A stretch of DNA of 64,000 nt from Pseudoscleropodium purum (Eukaryota; Streptophyta; Bryopsida; Hypnales; Brachytheciaceae). Below the pieces are notes generated by a model. That model ran no database searches. It was not told the origin of the DNA and saw only the letters and a program-made list of their open reading frames with translations. Location: NCBI GenBank assembly GCA_963969395.1, contig OZ017797.1:19964001-20028000 (forward strand), given 5' to 3'. This document shows positions 49,531 to 60,619 of this stretch, in pieces; the first letter of the stretch is position 1, and every line of letters begins with the position of its first letter. The position numbers and the translations under genes are program-made.

Positions 49531-51545
49531 ATGGGAGATTCTTTTATGGCGCAGTTGGAGGCCGAGTTGCCTCTGAATTTGGGGGCTCTGGTATTGCCTT
49601 CAGGGGAGAAACGCGTTGGTCTTGTAATTGTGGATGAAGTGAATGGCTTTTGCACAGTAGGAGCTGGCAACATGGTAAATATCTAGTATTCACCCTATTT
49701 ATTCAAATTTGTTTTGATTCATCTTTGAAATTAAGGATGCGATTGCAAACCTCTTCAATGTCACAGCCTGGGTGCTCAACATGCATGTAATTATATGGTG
49801 TTTTATGCCAGTTTTGACAACCAATAGTGTTGCATGTAGAAGTAATATTAAGAATTTACTTGGGAAAGGTGGTCCAAAACCTTGTCATACTCTGTGAGAT
49901 AACAAGTTTTGCTCGGGGCACAGCTCTTCCATAGGTGAGAGCATTGGGTGTGATAGTTAAGGAGGCTTACCTCTGGTATATTTCACTCAATTTTCACTTG
50001 CTGGCTTGTCTGTTTTGTTCCGCCAGGCTCCACTAGAATCAGTGGCAGCGGTCACTGAAATGGTGAAGCAGACAGATTATCTAGCAAAGCAATTCAGTGC
50101 CCGTAATTGGCCGATCATTGCTTTCTTAGACACCCATCAAAAGGATAAGCCTGAGGTTCCATATCCACCACATTGCATCGAGGGAAGTGGAGAAGAAAAT
50201 CTCGTTCCAGGTCAGCTCTCAATATTATAGACTTTCAGGCTGTTAAGCTGTTATGTTTACTGGATAGTTTAACAGACGTTGATACTGGTAAGTTGTTATG
50301 TTCACTTTACTTTTGGTTCTTTTCTTTTGTTGTAAATGCAGACTTGCTCTGGTTAGAAAGTGATCGAAATACGAAACTGATGCGGAAGGATTGCATCAAC
50401 GCTTTCATTGGTGGTATCCGAGACGACGGCTCAAATGTTATTATAGATTGGATCAAGGACAACAAAGTTCAGCAGGTTCTTTTCCTTCTTTTATCTCTCT
50501 GTGTTATGTTAGCCCTTAAGTGCCCGCTTTTGGAAGCTAGTAATCAATTATAGTAGCTTTTGAAACATATTTCTGTTGTTGAAACCTGTGGGATATGATT
50601 TCTTCTTCCTATTGGGAAATTTTGCAGCCTTCCTTTAACCTACCTTTAAACTTCTGTTTCAACTCCTATGTATATGGAAGCGGACACGTTTGGCTGTTTG
50701 GGCACTTGGGGTTTGAGAATGTATTTGTTTTTTTGACAGTTTTCACATTCTATATGCATGATATTTTATTTTAGTGAAAACGTGTTGGTTGATGCTTGTA
50801 GATACTTGTAGTCGGGATTTGCACCGACATTTGCGTGATGGATTTTGTGGTGACAACTTTGTCAGCCCGAAATCATGGTATTGTGAAGCCTTTGGAGGAT
50901 GTGTATGTGTTCTCTGGAGCGTGTGCGACGTACCACTTGCCAAACGCCGTTGCCAAGACTATGAATGCTTTTCCTCATCCTCAGGTATGTGAGATCCTTT
51001 GCCTTCCATTGTCTTGCTATACAATTGTCTTTAAAACCGACGTTAATCACGTTTTGTTTTACATATTAGAGTTATCTTATTAGTCATAGCTTGTCACGTT
51101 TTTTTTGTCCCCCAACCGAAGAAATTGAAGTTAGTTTGTGAGTGTTCGACTTTGTACAACAAAACTCCAAGGGATCAATATTTTTTTAGCAACTTAGAGG
51201 TGGACAGGTGGGCCAAAACCCAAATTTGGAATGAAGCCAACAAATAGTTAATAAATTGCATGTGATTATAAGTTTTTTTCATCCCCACAAGCAGAAACAA
51301 GAGTTTCAATTCAATCTGGAAAAAGAAGTGACATCTGCAAAGTAGTAGCAAAACAAGGGTGTTATGCCATTACTTCTACAACAATTCTATATTAACTCCA
51401 GGTTCCTTTAGTTTCCCAAGCAAACACTCACTATTTGTGGATTTGCATGCAGGGCTTAACCCACTACATGGGTCTATATTTTGCCAAGTCTAGAGGCGCC
51501 GAGGTTGTGAATAAAGTCACTCTTTTGGAACCTATTGCATCTTGA
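49531..51545 (+). CDS. NIC1: nicotinamidase (isochorismatase-fold), 5 coding exons
   Basis: Hydrolyses nicotinamide to nicotinic acid and ammonia in NAD salvage, probably in the cytosol. Exons 49531-49674, 50027-50210, 50342-50475, 50802-50984, 51453-51545 join in frame with GT-AG borders to 245 residues, the usual length of plant NIC1 (244 in Arabidopsis). Catalytic triad visible: Asp35 in GLVIVDEVNGFC, Lys125 in MRKDCINAF and Cys165 in GICTDICV. Metal site: Asp83 and His85 in FLDTHQKD and His97 in PYPPHC. The C-terminus GLTHYMGLYFAKSRGAEVV matches NIC1-type enzymes rather than bacterial PncA. The ATG at 49531 gives MGDSFMAQLEAELP, and residues 1-28 are variable as in homologues. No disruption seen. 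Confidence 0.95.
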
Positions 51546-52830
51546 TGCAAAGCTTTTCTAAGCAATATTAGTCATTTTAGTTGAATAATGTAAATTATAT
51601 AACATGTGATAGGTGTGGGTAGTGCTATGTATGTTATTGGGTTGTCCTTGATAGGTATCAAAGAAGCTAAGTTCCAAAAATTGTAATAGAAGAACTTTTT
51701 AATTGTGAATTTTTTGGAGTTACTTTGTGCATATATCAAATTGAAATTGAATGTTGTAGAAGTTCATCTCTTGAAAGATTAGAGGATTGTCAAGATGAAC
51801 ATATAATTCTTCATAATTGCCTTGAAAGCTTAATCCCCAAGTGCTCTAAAGTCTATATTTTGGATAATGAACTAGGTGCTTTCAATATGTTTGGTACATA
51901 TAATTTCTCATTCATCCATAATAATTCTTAAATCTCTTAAAAACAACTTTCGTCTATGACCAATTGAGGTCAATTATATAATTGTACAAAGATATGAGTA
52001 AACATGTCAAAATTTCAACAAAGGATTTGGGTGTCAAAGGTTTGAAAAAAAATGAAAGATTTTATTGATTCTTATTATGTGCAAATCATTGTAGCTAATA
52101 ATATAACATTATTAGCAATAACTTTGGTGAGTCATTAGGAAGAGGGTAAAGATGTTGGAATACATATGGCATTTTGCAATTCATTCTTCACCATGAATCT
52201 ATATATTTTATTTGAACCCTAAATGTTTTATGATCATGTTTCACAAAAAAAGAAATCTCAAAACTTCAATGATTGTATTTCACCATTCTTGATTGTTAGA
52301 TTTTGAATCCTCTTTTGATTTAAATTTGTGAATTTTTTTCTTGAATTTTGCATTGATAGTCTAAGAAATGGAAATTCCAAAACAAATTTTATATGTTATA
52401 TTTTATAAAAGTACCCAGATGATTTGCTAAGCAAGACATTCTTTACAATTTTTAGATAACTAATCCAAATGAAATGAAGAAAAGCTTTATATTTGGATAT
52501 GAGTATATTCTATGAACAATTAGTATTTTAAAATTTCATTTATAGTTTTTATAAACTTGGTTGCCTAAGCTCAAGCATTTTGTTTTGGATGGCAATATTT
52601 TTGCCATAGGCATTGATTGAAAAAAATAATCATATTTTTAGAAAAATATTTTGTTTTTTTACCTTCAAAAAAGTTTTTAAAAATTACTTTGAAAGTTGTT
52701 GTAGGTACTATCCCAATTCCCAAACCTCAATTGTTTCCTAAGGGTACAAATGATCCTTAAAGGATTGAAAATAAAATTTCATATGCATTGAAATATGTTG
52801 TACAAATCAAACAAGTCAAAATGCTCTTAC
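51546..52830. other. 3' UTR of nicotinamidase and AT-rich intergenic sequence
   Basis: After the TGA at 51543-51545 the sequence becomes AT-rich. An ORF at 51725-51931 is unrecognised. No further gene seen. Confidence 0.4.
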
Positions 52831-52834
52831 TTAA

Positions 52835-53562
52835 CCCCTAAATGACAAATCCATTAGCATTTCAAGCCTCATTGCTTATCAATTAGTTTGTTGGCATTTT
52901 GCAACTAGATATGTATGAAAATTTTTATATTTATTTTTCACAAATGAAATTACATGTCTTTAGTACTTCACAAAGAATTTAGATTTTCTCATGAAAAATT
53001 GATTTTTTTGACGATTTTTGAAGATAAAGTCAAGAAAAATCACATTAATTAGAAAATTATTTCAATAAACCTAAATATTTCACCATGTGTGTACATTACA
53101 ATGAAAAATATCATAGTGTAAATTCAATTTCCATGTCATTCTATAATTAGAATCCAATAGACATTGAAAATACATCCAAAATTCAAATTGCAATCACATA
53201 TTCAATATTAGAAATTTTTCTAAAATTCAAATTATAGTACTAACTTGAGTAGATGACCTTCATTTTGTTAGTTGGGTTCAAACTCAAGAAACATCATTTT
53301 TGTGAAGAAATTTCAGATTTAGAGCAAGGACCAACAACTTCCCTAAATTCACTAAATTAGCATATTTTGTGATCCATTTTTTTTTTTAAACTTCTCATTT
53401 ATGTAAAGACAAACACTAGCAAGACTACAAACTCAATTAGATCTTCTTAATTGAACATGAAAGGTGAACAAGGAAAATGGGGATGAAAAGTGCTTCTCTA
53501 GCTTTACAACTCAATGGATTGTCATCCAAAAGCCACAAAATGGTGTTCTAGGCATTTTAGGG
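52835..53562. mobile_element. TTAA-flanked element with CCCCTAAATG ends (728 bp)
   Basis: Starts CCCCTAAATGACA after TTAA (52831-52834); the right end read inward is CCCTAAAATGCC next to TTAA (53563-53566). The interior is not obviously collinear with copies 1-3, so it shares ends but perhaps not body, as expected of separate families mobilised by one transposase. Non-coding. Confidence 0.6.
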
Positions 53563-53566
53563 TTAA

Positions 53567-56042
53567 TAATATTATGCAACCTTTCCAACTACAACAAACT
53601 GTGTTTTGACGTAGTTGCAAGAAACTCTTGCCATTTTTGGCTTAAAACAACTTCAATACTAAAGTATTGTGACTTTTAGAGTGATTTTTTTTTAAATAAA
53701 ATAAAATAGGGATAATTTTTAAATCATTCAAAATAGTATATGTTTGAAAATTTAGGCTAAGAGAGTTTATCTTTAAAATTTATGCGCTACAAAAGAGTAA
53801 TGAAAAATGCAAGAAAATAGATACTTTAAAATTTGATTTTTAAAAAATAGTAAAAAAACTCAAATAATTCAAAGAAAAAAAGTCATTTTTCCTAATTTGA
53901 AGATTCTCTTTTTCAACCATTTTTCATCTCTAGCAAATAAAAATTGTGTTTTCTATACATGTACTTAAGTAGTGCACTTTGAGCACATGTGGAAGGTGAA
54001 TAGTAATTATTTTTTAAAAATCTCTCATAGATTTGTGTAACTTTAGTATAACTCCTTGTATCCCAATTTTCACTTTTAAATTCATATTTTTGGATCATAA
54101 ACAGTACTAAAACCTCCTAAAATGTACAAGGTAGACATCCAATTGGAGGAAATTTAAAATAGTAAATAAATTCAAAAAAATTATTGAATGTTTATAATTG
54201 TTATATGTACCTTCTCTTCAAATTAATAGAAAATGAATATACAACACAAACTTTATGAGCTAAAAGCCACCTATTGGAAACTAAGGGGACAAAAAATAAG
54301 GCAAGTGTTTCTTGCAACAATCCTTTGTCACAAAAAAATTAATGCACCGTAATGGTTATTTAGTGTGGGTGAACAATTGGTTAGCTTGAAAATTAGTATG
54401 GCCAATCTAACACTACCCCTACACACCACAAATGCTACAACACCACAACTACAACCAATGTTGAATAGTATGTCTTTATGATGAATAGTTTAGACCATAC
54501 TAAATAATAATTTCAAAGTAGTAGTGCAACTATCCCATAGAAAGTGTTTTTGTAAAAGACTTCTTGATCACCAATTCATTATTATTATTTTTTTTATCTT
54601 TGCCAACAATTATTGTCTCTAATAATAATAATAACAAGCACATTTTGAATGTTGCTTAAATAGAATTATTCTTTAAGTCATTGAAATGTCATCCTTCATT
54701 TGTCTCCTCTTTCAAACCTTAATCTCGGTTGTACCCATATTTGAATATTGAATCAACTTGTTATTTTTTTAAATGACAATAAGGCAAAATAGTAGGCGCT
54801 CTAATCACATTAAATTGTCTTCATCCAATATTGAGCTTTTGATAGTATCCATGAAACTTTTTGCCACCATGATTGCATGCATTCAAATCAAATTAAGTTG
54901 CCTTCTCCCTATACAATGGTTTTGGTGCCTCCCTTGTACCTTCAAGTCATAGAAAAGGGTCAAAAGTCCTAGTAGCTTGATAAAGGAAGAAACTAGGCAA
55001 CTCAATGTGATTAAAATGCATTCAATCATGTTTTTTGTTATTTCGAAAAAAAATAACTAGTTGAATCAAATGCAATTACAATCTAGAAGAAGAAATGAAT
55101 TGAAAGAAGACCAAATGAAGGCCATTCTGACATTTCAATGACTCAAAGGATGATATCTTGTATCAACAATCTTCACTCAAGTCTTCACATCATTCACTCT
55201 CAATATTAATTCTCTATAATGACATAGCCTATATAGTTACCAATCCAAAATGCACAAGATGATAGGGATTTTTTAGTAGCATTGTAACAATCAAAAGTGT
55301 TACAAATAAAAGTAACATTGAAGAAGTACTTAGAGTTTTAAAATTCCATAAGGTCATTCATAATAATCTTTATCATATTTTGTCAAACTCCTTATTATCA
55401 CATTTATTTATGACTTCTTGTGACACAACAAAATGTTAATTAGTGAAAGTTTGTAATGACTGTTGAATTAAATACTTTCATTCCTTACTCTTGGTGAAAG
55501 AGTATCAATAGTAATATTAAAGGCTATACATAATGTTAAAGAACTTTGTTTATGTCAAACAATTTATACCATTGAGTTGTAAGAGTTTACTTGTTGATTA
55601 TACTAAAGTAGCCTCTTCAATTACTCAATTGGAATGGATGTTTTCATTCTATAGGTTGTGAAAATAAAATACAGGAGAAAATAGGCTCCAATGCTTGTTT
55701 TATATGTAAGAACATTCCACATGTCTAAAGCAAGTCAATCTTTATAAAAAAAAAGAAATTGTAAATACTTTTAGGCTTTAGCTTAATCCAATTATGAATG
55801 TTCAATCAAACTAAGATGAATTCCTCCATTTTCAATTCAAAAACTCTTGAACATTGCACTAATTATAGATATTTTTATACTTTAGATGTATTTTTCTTTT
55901 GATCCAAAATAAAATCAAAATTTTGCACATACCTTTCACTTTTTGAGCTTTGATAAAACATGAAAGTTAAGTCACTTTTTATAATAAATAATAAAAATGT
56001 GCATTGAAAAGATTTCCATCAAGGTACATTAATATATATGTA
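53567..56042. other. AT-rich intergenic stretch
   Basis: About 2.5 kb of very AT-rich sequence, with short AAT-type runs near 54595-54650. No supported gene. Confidence 0.4.
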
Positions 56043-56780
56043 CTACTTGCATTGTGAATTTCCTTCTTTTTTTGTTTGTCGTTGACTAATGATATCTATG
56101 TATTCTTGTACATGACGTTGTTGCAAATTCCTTAATTCTTCTTCTTGTTGTTTCTTCAAGGTTTCCAAATCGCTTAGATTGTCAAAATCACCAACATTTA
56201 AATTTGAAAAGGCAAGTTCAATGTCATGTTTTGTATATATTGGTATGCTTGCTCCAATACTTTCCATTGTCACTTTTTGCCCTTCCTCCAAAAAACACTC
56301 TTGAATCTTTTTGGAGCTTGAAGAAGCACGACTATATATCAAAACATGTTTACCTTTGATTTTATTTTTAGTATTGAGAGTTTGTTCTTTTGGATTATCA
56401 AAACAATTTTTTTGGCGCATTTCTAGAAGATGTTGTTTGGATTTATGAGCATCTTCATCCCCACATTGTAGAATATTGAAAATTTTTGATGTTATTATTT
56501 TGGTAATTGTTTCAAATTCTTGGTTGGAGAACTTAAGGTTTGGAATTCTTTTCTGCATATTATCGATGACATCAATTGGTGTGTCATTATATAAGTGAAA
56601 TGGAAATTTGATGCAACGGATATGACCATTAGAATCATTTTCTATGTTGAGCTTCAAAGTTAAAGTCTTGCCATCATTTTCTATATTTGGTTCAATTGAA
56701 AAGCTTCGTTTGTCTTTTTCTACTAGAACATGAGAATCACTACTACTACTTGTGTGAGATACAATATTCTTAGTGGACAT
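56043..56780 (-). CDS. stand-alone WNK-kinase CCT (OSR1_C-like) domain protein, single exon
   Basis: An uninterrupted 245-codon ORF in surroundings where stops are very frequent. Residues ~38-105 (TLTLKLNIENDSNGHIRCIK, FPFHLYNDTPIDV, then a helix-rich part to KIFNILQ) follow the pattern of the CCT/OSR1_C domain that lies after the kinase domain of WNK kinases: L.LKLRI.D..G.IRNI.F.F....DT...VA.EM. In WNK and OSR1/SPAK this domain binds RFx[V/I] peptides. A Glu/Gln/Lys-rich probable coiled coil spans ~205-235 (LETLKKQQEEELRNLQQRH), also a WNK-like feature. No kinase domain exists upstream (beyond 56780) or in any frame nearby. It could be a regulatory orphan derived from a WNK gene, the last exon of a gene whose kinase exons are far away, or a recent retro-fragment. 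Ser-rich N-terminus (SSSSDS). Codon use is AT-rich like its surroundings. The family call is by eye. Confidence 0.55.
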   Translation of the reverse strand: MSTKNIVSHTSSSSDSHVLVEKDKRSFSIEPNIENDGKTLTLKLNIENDSNGHIRCIKFPFHLYNDTPIDVIDNMQKRIPNLKFSNQEFETITKIITSKIFNILQCGDEDAHKSKQHLLEMRQKNCFDNPKEQTLNTKNKIKGKHVLIYSRASSSSKKIQECFLEEGQKVTMESIGASIPIYTKHDIELAFSNLNVGDFDNLSDLETLKKQQEEELRNLQQRHVQEYIDIISQRQTKKEGNSQCK

Positions 56781-56816
56781 TTTTATTCCTAAATCTTAAC
56801 AACCGAAACTTGAAGT

Positions 56817-56825
56817 ATATATATA
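56817..56825 (-). promoter_or_regulatory. possible TATA box of the WNK-CCT-like ORF
   Basis: Minus-strand TATATATAT lies 37-45 bases before the ATG at 56780. If used, the leader would be only ~10 bases. In AT-rich DNA such motifs arise easily. Confidence 0.2.
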
Positions 56826-58608
56826 ACTAGTATGCCAATATCTAAATTAGTTGCATATAAAAAAGAAGTAATATATTAATCACACCTTGAATTTATAAGT
56901 ATAATTTTGAAACTTTACTTTAAGTTATTTAGAATTCTATTTTCTTTAGATTATAAACTTTTAGACTTTTACTTTGAATTATTTTTCTAGACGTTTAGAC
57001 TTGTTTTTTGGACCTTTTTTTTTTTAGATTTTTAGACTTTTATTATATGTGGACTCTTTTTCTAAACTTTTAGACATTTGCTAAGGACTATTGCTCTAGA
57101 TTTTTATTTTAGACTTTGAACTTTAGGATTTCCTATTATTATATATTTATATTCTATTTATATTTTATATTTATATTTATATTTTTTGTCTTTTATTTTA
57201 TTTTATACTATTTTTTATTTTTACTTTTTACATTTTTACTTTATTTTTTATTTTATTTTATTTTTACTTTTCATATTTTTACTTTATTTTTTATTTTATT
57301 CTATTTATACTACAAAAGTTATCACCAAAATCTAAAAGTAGCTACAATAATTAATCATCAAATCAACTAGTGTGCCTTATGCTATTGCCATAGTATAATA
57401 AAACAAAAGTTATTTTTTTTTGTATTTTTAATTCATGGGCAACAAAAATAATTTTCTATAAGTATTTTTTTAAGGAAAAAAGTACATTATGAGTGATCAA
57501 AGCAAAATCATTCAACTTTTTCAGTCATACTAGTACAATGAATCATACAATTTGCACTAATATAGTGAAATTCAAATTCTTTGGGAAGTGCAGGAGAGAT
57601 TGCATGGTATTGAAGTTGGTTCACGTACAACTTGGAAATACTAATTGTATAATGAGAACAACATTGCATAGTGCATGTGCAATTTAATTGACTTTATTTC
57701 ATTCAGTGTGCTATTTCAACCATCTCCATTTTGATGCTTGATCCACCCAAATATATATATACACATTTTGTAAAATTCTTTTTTAAATCCTCTAGGTTGT
57801 GCACCTTCCTTGAAATCAAATTGTCTTTTAAGGAATAATTCCTAATTCCATTGCAATGAAATGATCATCTAAGCAAATCTTTCCAAACTCCTTTCAATCC
57901 AATTGTACACTTAGTTGCTTTGGGATCATGCCACCTATGACTATATATGCTTTTACAACTCTTCCATGACTTTATAGAATTATTTTTGTTGAATTTCAAA
58001 AGATTTGGCATTAATTTTTAGTGAGTATAGATATCTATTGTAAGTGAAAAGTGTAGAAAAATGTCTAGAGTATTGCTACAATCTTTTTAGAAGGTGAGGA
58101 TTATTTTTCTTCCTCCAAAGAAGCTACCTTGTAATTTGAAATTTATTAATTTTGTATTTTGTGACCTCCTATAGCTTATAGGGGATCCCTTATTTTCAAT
58201 GTGGATATCAAATTTTTAAATTTGATTGTTTATAAATAAATAAGGAATTCCTAAGTTTTCACCAAGATCTGAAATTTGAAGCACAATTTTTTTCTAGGGG
58301 CATCTAAATTAAAGTACTAACTAAAGGTAGATGAGCCTATTCTAGATATTTTGAGCACTCTAGAAATCTAGATTTAGTGTTATAAAAATCATGCCTTCAA
58401 CATTAAGTAAAACATTCTTGAATAATTGAGATTTGGTTTACAATGGGAATAATAGTAGTTGTAATAAAGCTCAAGTGACAATAATTAATTGAGTTATTAA
58501 GTAGCAATAATAACCTCTAGCTTTTTAGTGTAAAGCCATTAGAAAATGTACTATTTGAATGCAATGAATAGTTGAATTTGAAAGGGAGGTATGGGGATTC
58601 CTTTGGTC
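56826..58608. other. AT-rich intergenic stretch
   Basis: Upstream side of the WNK-CCT-like ORF. It includes a T-rich simple-sequence tract (next entry). An ORF at 57493-57687 is unrecognised. No kinase-domain motif (HRDLKCDN, DFG or similar) was seen in any frame. Confidence 0.4.
57136..57320. repeat. T-rich simple-sequence tract (TTTA/TTTTA)
   Basis: Irregular TATTTATATT- and TTTTTATTTTA-type repeats. The 84-codon ORF across it is almost only Phe, Tyr, Ile and Leu and is an artefact of composition. Confidence 0.85.
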
Positions 58609-58610
58609 TA

Positions 58611-58986
58611 GGGGAGCCGACCTATTTCCAACCCACTTAAGCAATTACAGACATGTGGAGTGCAAATTTCATGAGTGCAGATTTTTTTATTTATATAAAA
58701 ATAGAGTTTCAAAGAATTACATAATTTTCCAGAATTTTTTAACTCAAAATATAATTATTATGAATTTTTTAGCTGAACTAGACTATACGACCTATATTAG
58801 TGATATAGACTTTTCTATTTCTAACCATAGGTTGGTTGCAAATCAACCAAGGGCTAATTGCAATATTGCAAATCTTGCAACCAATCATCATGCACTACAA
58901 CTACTTTGAGAACTGTGATGCAACTTCGTAGAAATGGAATGGCCTATAGGCTAGAAATGGAGGGTGATCAAAAATGGGTTGGCTCC
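58611..58986 (-). mobile_element. TA-flanked MITE family 2, copy C (376 bp)
   Basis: Ends GGGGAGCCGACCTATTT and AAAAATGGGTTGGCTCC are inverted repeats, with TA at 58609-58610 and 58987-58988. Its reverse complement matches 12555-12943 internally, including the palindromic GGTTGGTTGCAAATCAACC and the TAGAAATAGA-type block. Confidence 0.74.
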
Positions 58987-58989
58987 TAT

Positions 58990-59453
58990 ATTTGGACAAC
59001 ATCCTTAAGAAATTCATAACAAGTTCCAAGAATCTTAATTAAAATTGCTATCACTTTTTCTTACATTTATCTTTATAAGAAAAAAAATTAGAAAATAGGC
59101 TATTTCTTGGGGGAACGAGGCAACCATTCTCCCTACAATGGAATCATCCACCTTATTCTAGGGCATTATAAGTATTTTTGACAATTTATTGCCAATAAAT
59201 TTCCTAATCTAGATGTAATGAAAATAAAAAAAAGCATTTTTTAAAAGCATTTTGCCAATTCCATTTGAAAAAAGGTCCAAGGATTTGCAAAACTTTCTTA
59301 TAAAAGCAAACTACGTAAATCAAATATAATGGATAATGATCTATCTATACCATAAAATTGGGTTGTTTGTTGTGTTTTGTTTGTTACAATGAGATTTCTT
59401 GAATTGTACATCCCCTAGCTAGTCATGTTCTTGGTCCCATCAAAAAGCTCGAA
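58990..59453. other. intergenic stretch
   Basis: AT-rich, no gene or repeat recognised. Confidence 0.35.
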
Positions 59454-59750
59454 GGGCCTCTTTCTATGGGAGATTGGTGGGCAAAAAAACACTAGAAGAC
59501 AAGAAGTAAACACCAATTGTCTTCCCATCCTCCACGAGCAAAAAAAAGGAGGATTTCATGTTTCACCGAAATCAGTGAACAATCCATTAGTGCCAAGAAA
59601 TTCATCTCTCTTGAAGGAAATCATTACATCTACTATTTCTACTTGATCTCTCCCTTCCCGCAAGGGCTGCATGTCACTACAATTGCCTACTTGAATACCA
59701 TAATTCCCCTTGCAAACTTTGCCCACCAATCTCACAAAGGCAAGAGGCCC
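59454..59750. repeat. foldback/MITE-like element with ~32-bp inverted arms (297 bp)
   Basis: The arm at 59454-59485 begins GGGCCTCTT and ends GAGATTGGTGGGCAAA. The arm at 59718-59750 is its inverted copy with a small length difference in the middle. The ends resemble Tourist/PIF-type termini (GGGCCT...), but no clear TTA/TAA duplication flanks it. ORFs on both strands inside (59425-59771) are by-products. Confidence 0.6.
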
Positions 59751-60038
59751 TAAGTAAGTGGAAGGGTGCATGGATGGACTTCATATTTTGTGGTGTTCCA
59801 ATTCACAACAAAAAAATATATTGAAAGGTTTCAATTTTCAATTTTTTTTTTTAATGAATTAAAAAATGATAAAAACTATTTCTTACTTTTTATTTTGGTT
59901 TGACAACGACAACAGGGTGCTCTAGTATTATTTTACAATAGAACAAATCAGTGTCTTGATAGCCACGTGAGCAATCCGTAAAAGTCCAAAATTTTGGAGA
60001 GGGGACTACTGAGCCCGGCTTGCAGGGCAGAAGGCACC

Positions 60039-60076
60039 GACATGGATGAAAGTTCTGGACATGGATGAAAGTTCTG
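60039..60076. repeat. 19-bp direct tandem duplication
   Basis: GACATGGATGAAAGTTCTG occurs twice head to tail with no mismatch, so it is recent. It lies in GC-richer sequence ~1.8 kb before the TPC1 start codon. Confidence 0.9.
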
Positions 60077-60419
60077 GTGGACGTGCTTCCCACATGGTCA
60101 GACTCACGTGCAGATCCACTCGGCAAGGCTTCAGTTAGATAAGCTTGACAGACTGTAAAACTATTACTCTAGCACCCTATTTAGTCTTTTCTCTTTCAAT
60201 TTTTTTCTCACTTGTTGGGGACTCCAAAAATTAACCCATAAACAATGCCGTGGACATTTTCAGGTCCATGCCCAACAGCGCCAATGAAAAGTAAAGATAC
60301 AAATAACAGTTATGGCATGAAATCTCATATTGCATTCAGCAGCATTCTCGCAGCAGTTTACAAGAGAAGATCATAGTCACCTGTTTTTCGTGAAACAGTT
60401 TGTGACGAATTTTGCTTTT

Positions 60420-60610
60420 TTAAATTGTGAAAAATGACAAAGAATTTTTATGTGTAGGATGAAGGTGCAACTATTCATTCTCCAAATTTTGTGCGAAAAG
60501 GGAAGGTCTTCTGTAGTAGCTTGATTTCTAATGAGTGCTTTTCTTTTTAAAATCCAAAAATACATGCGATACCAAAATAGATGATTTCCGTGGAGACCGG
60601 TTCGTCGTTC
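60420..60610 (+). repeat. dispersed repeat related to 26511-26733
   Basis: Shares with 26511-26733, in order, TTCTCCAAATTTTGTGCGAAAAG-type, GTAGCTTGATTTCTAATGAGTG and the ATACCAAAATAGATGATTTCC block. Ends are not preserved. Confidence 0.45.
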
Positions 60611-60619
60611 AAGGCTTAA

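Noticed and set aside
57116..57370. 84-codon ORF rich in Phe/Tyr/Ile, superficially membrane-like
   Set aside because: Produced by a TTTTA/TATTT simple-sequence tract.
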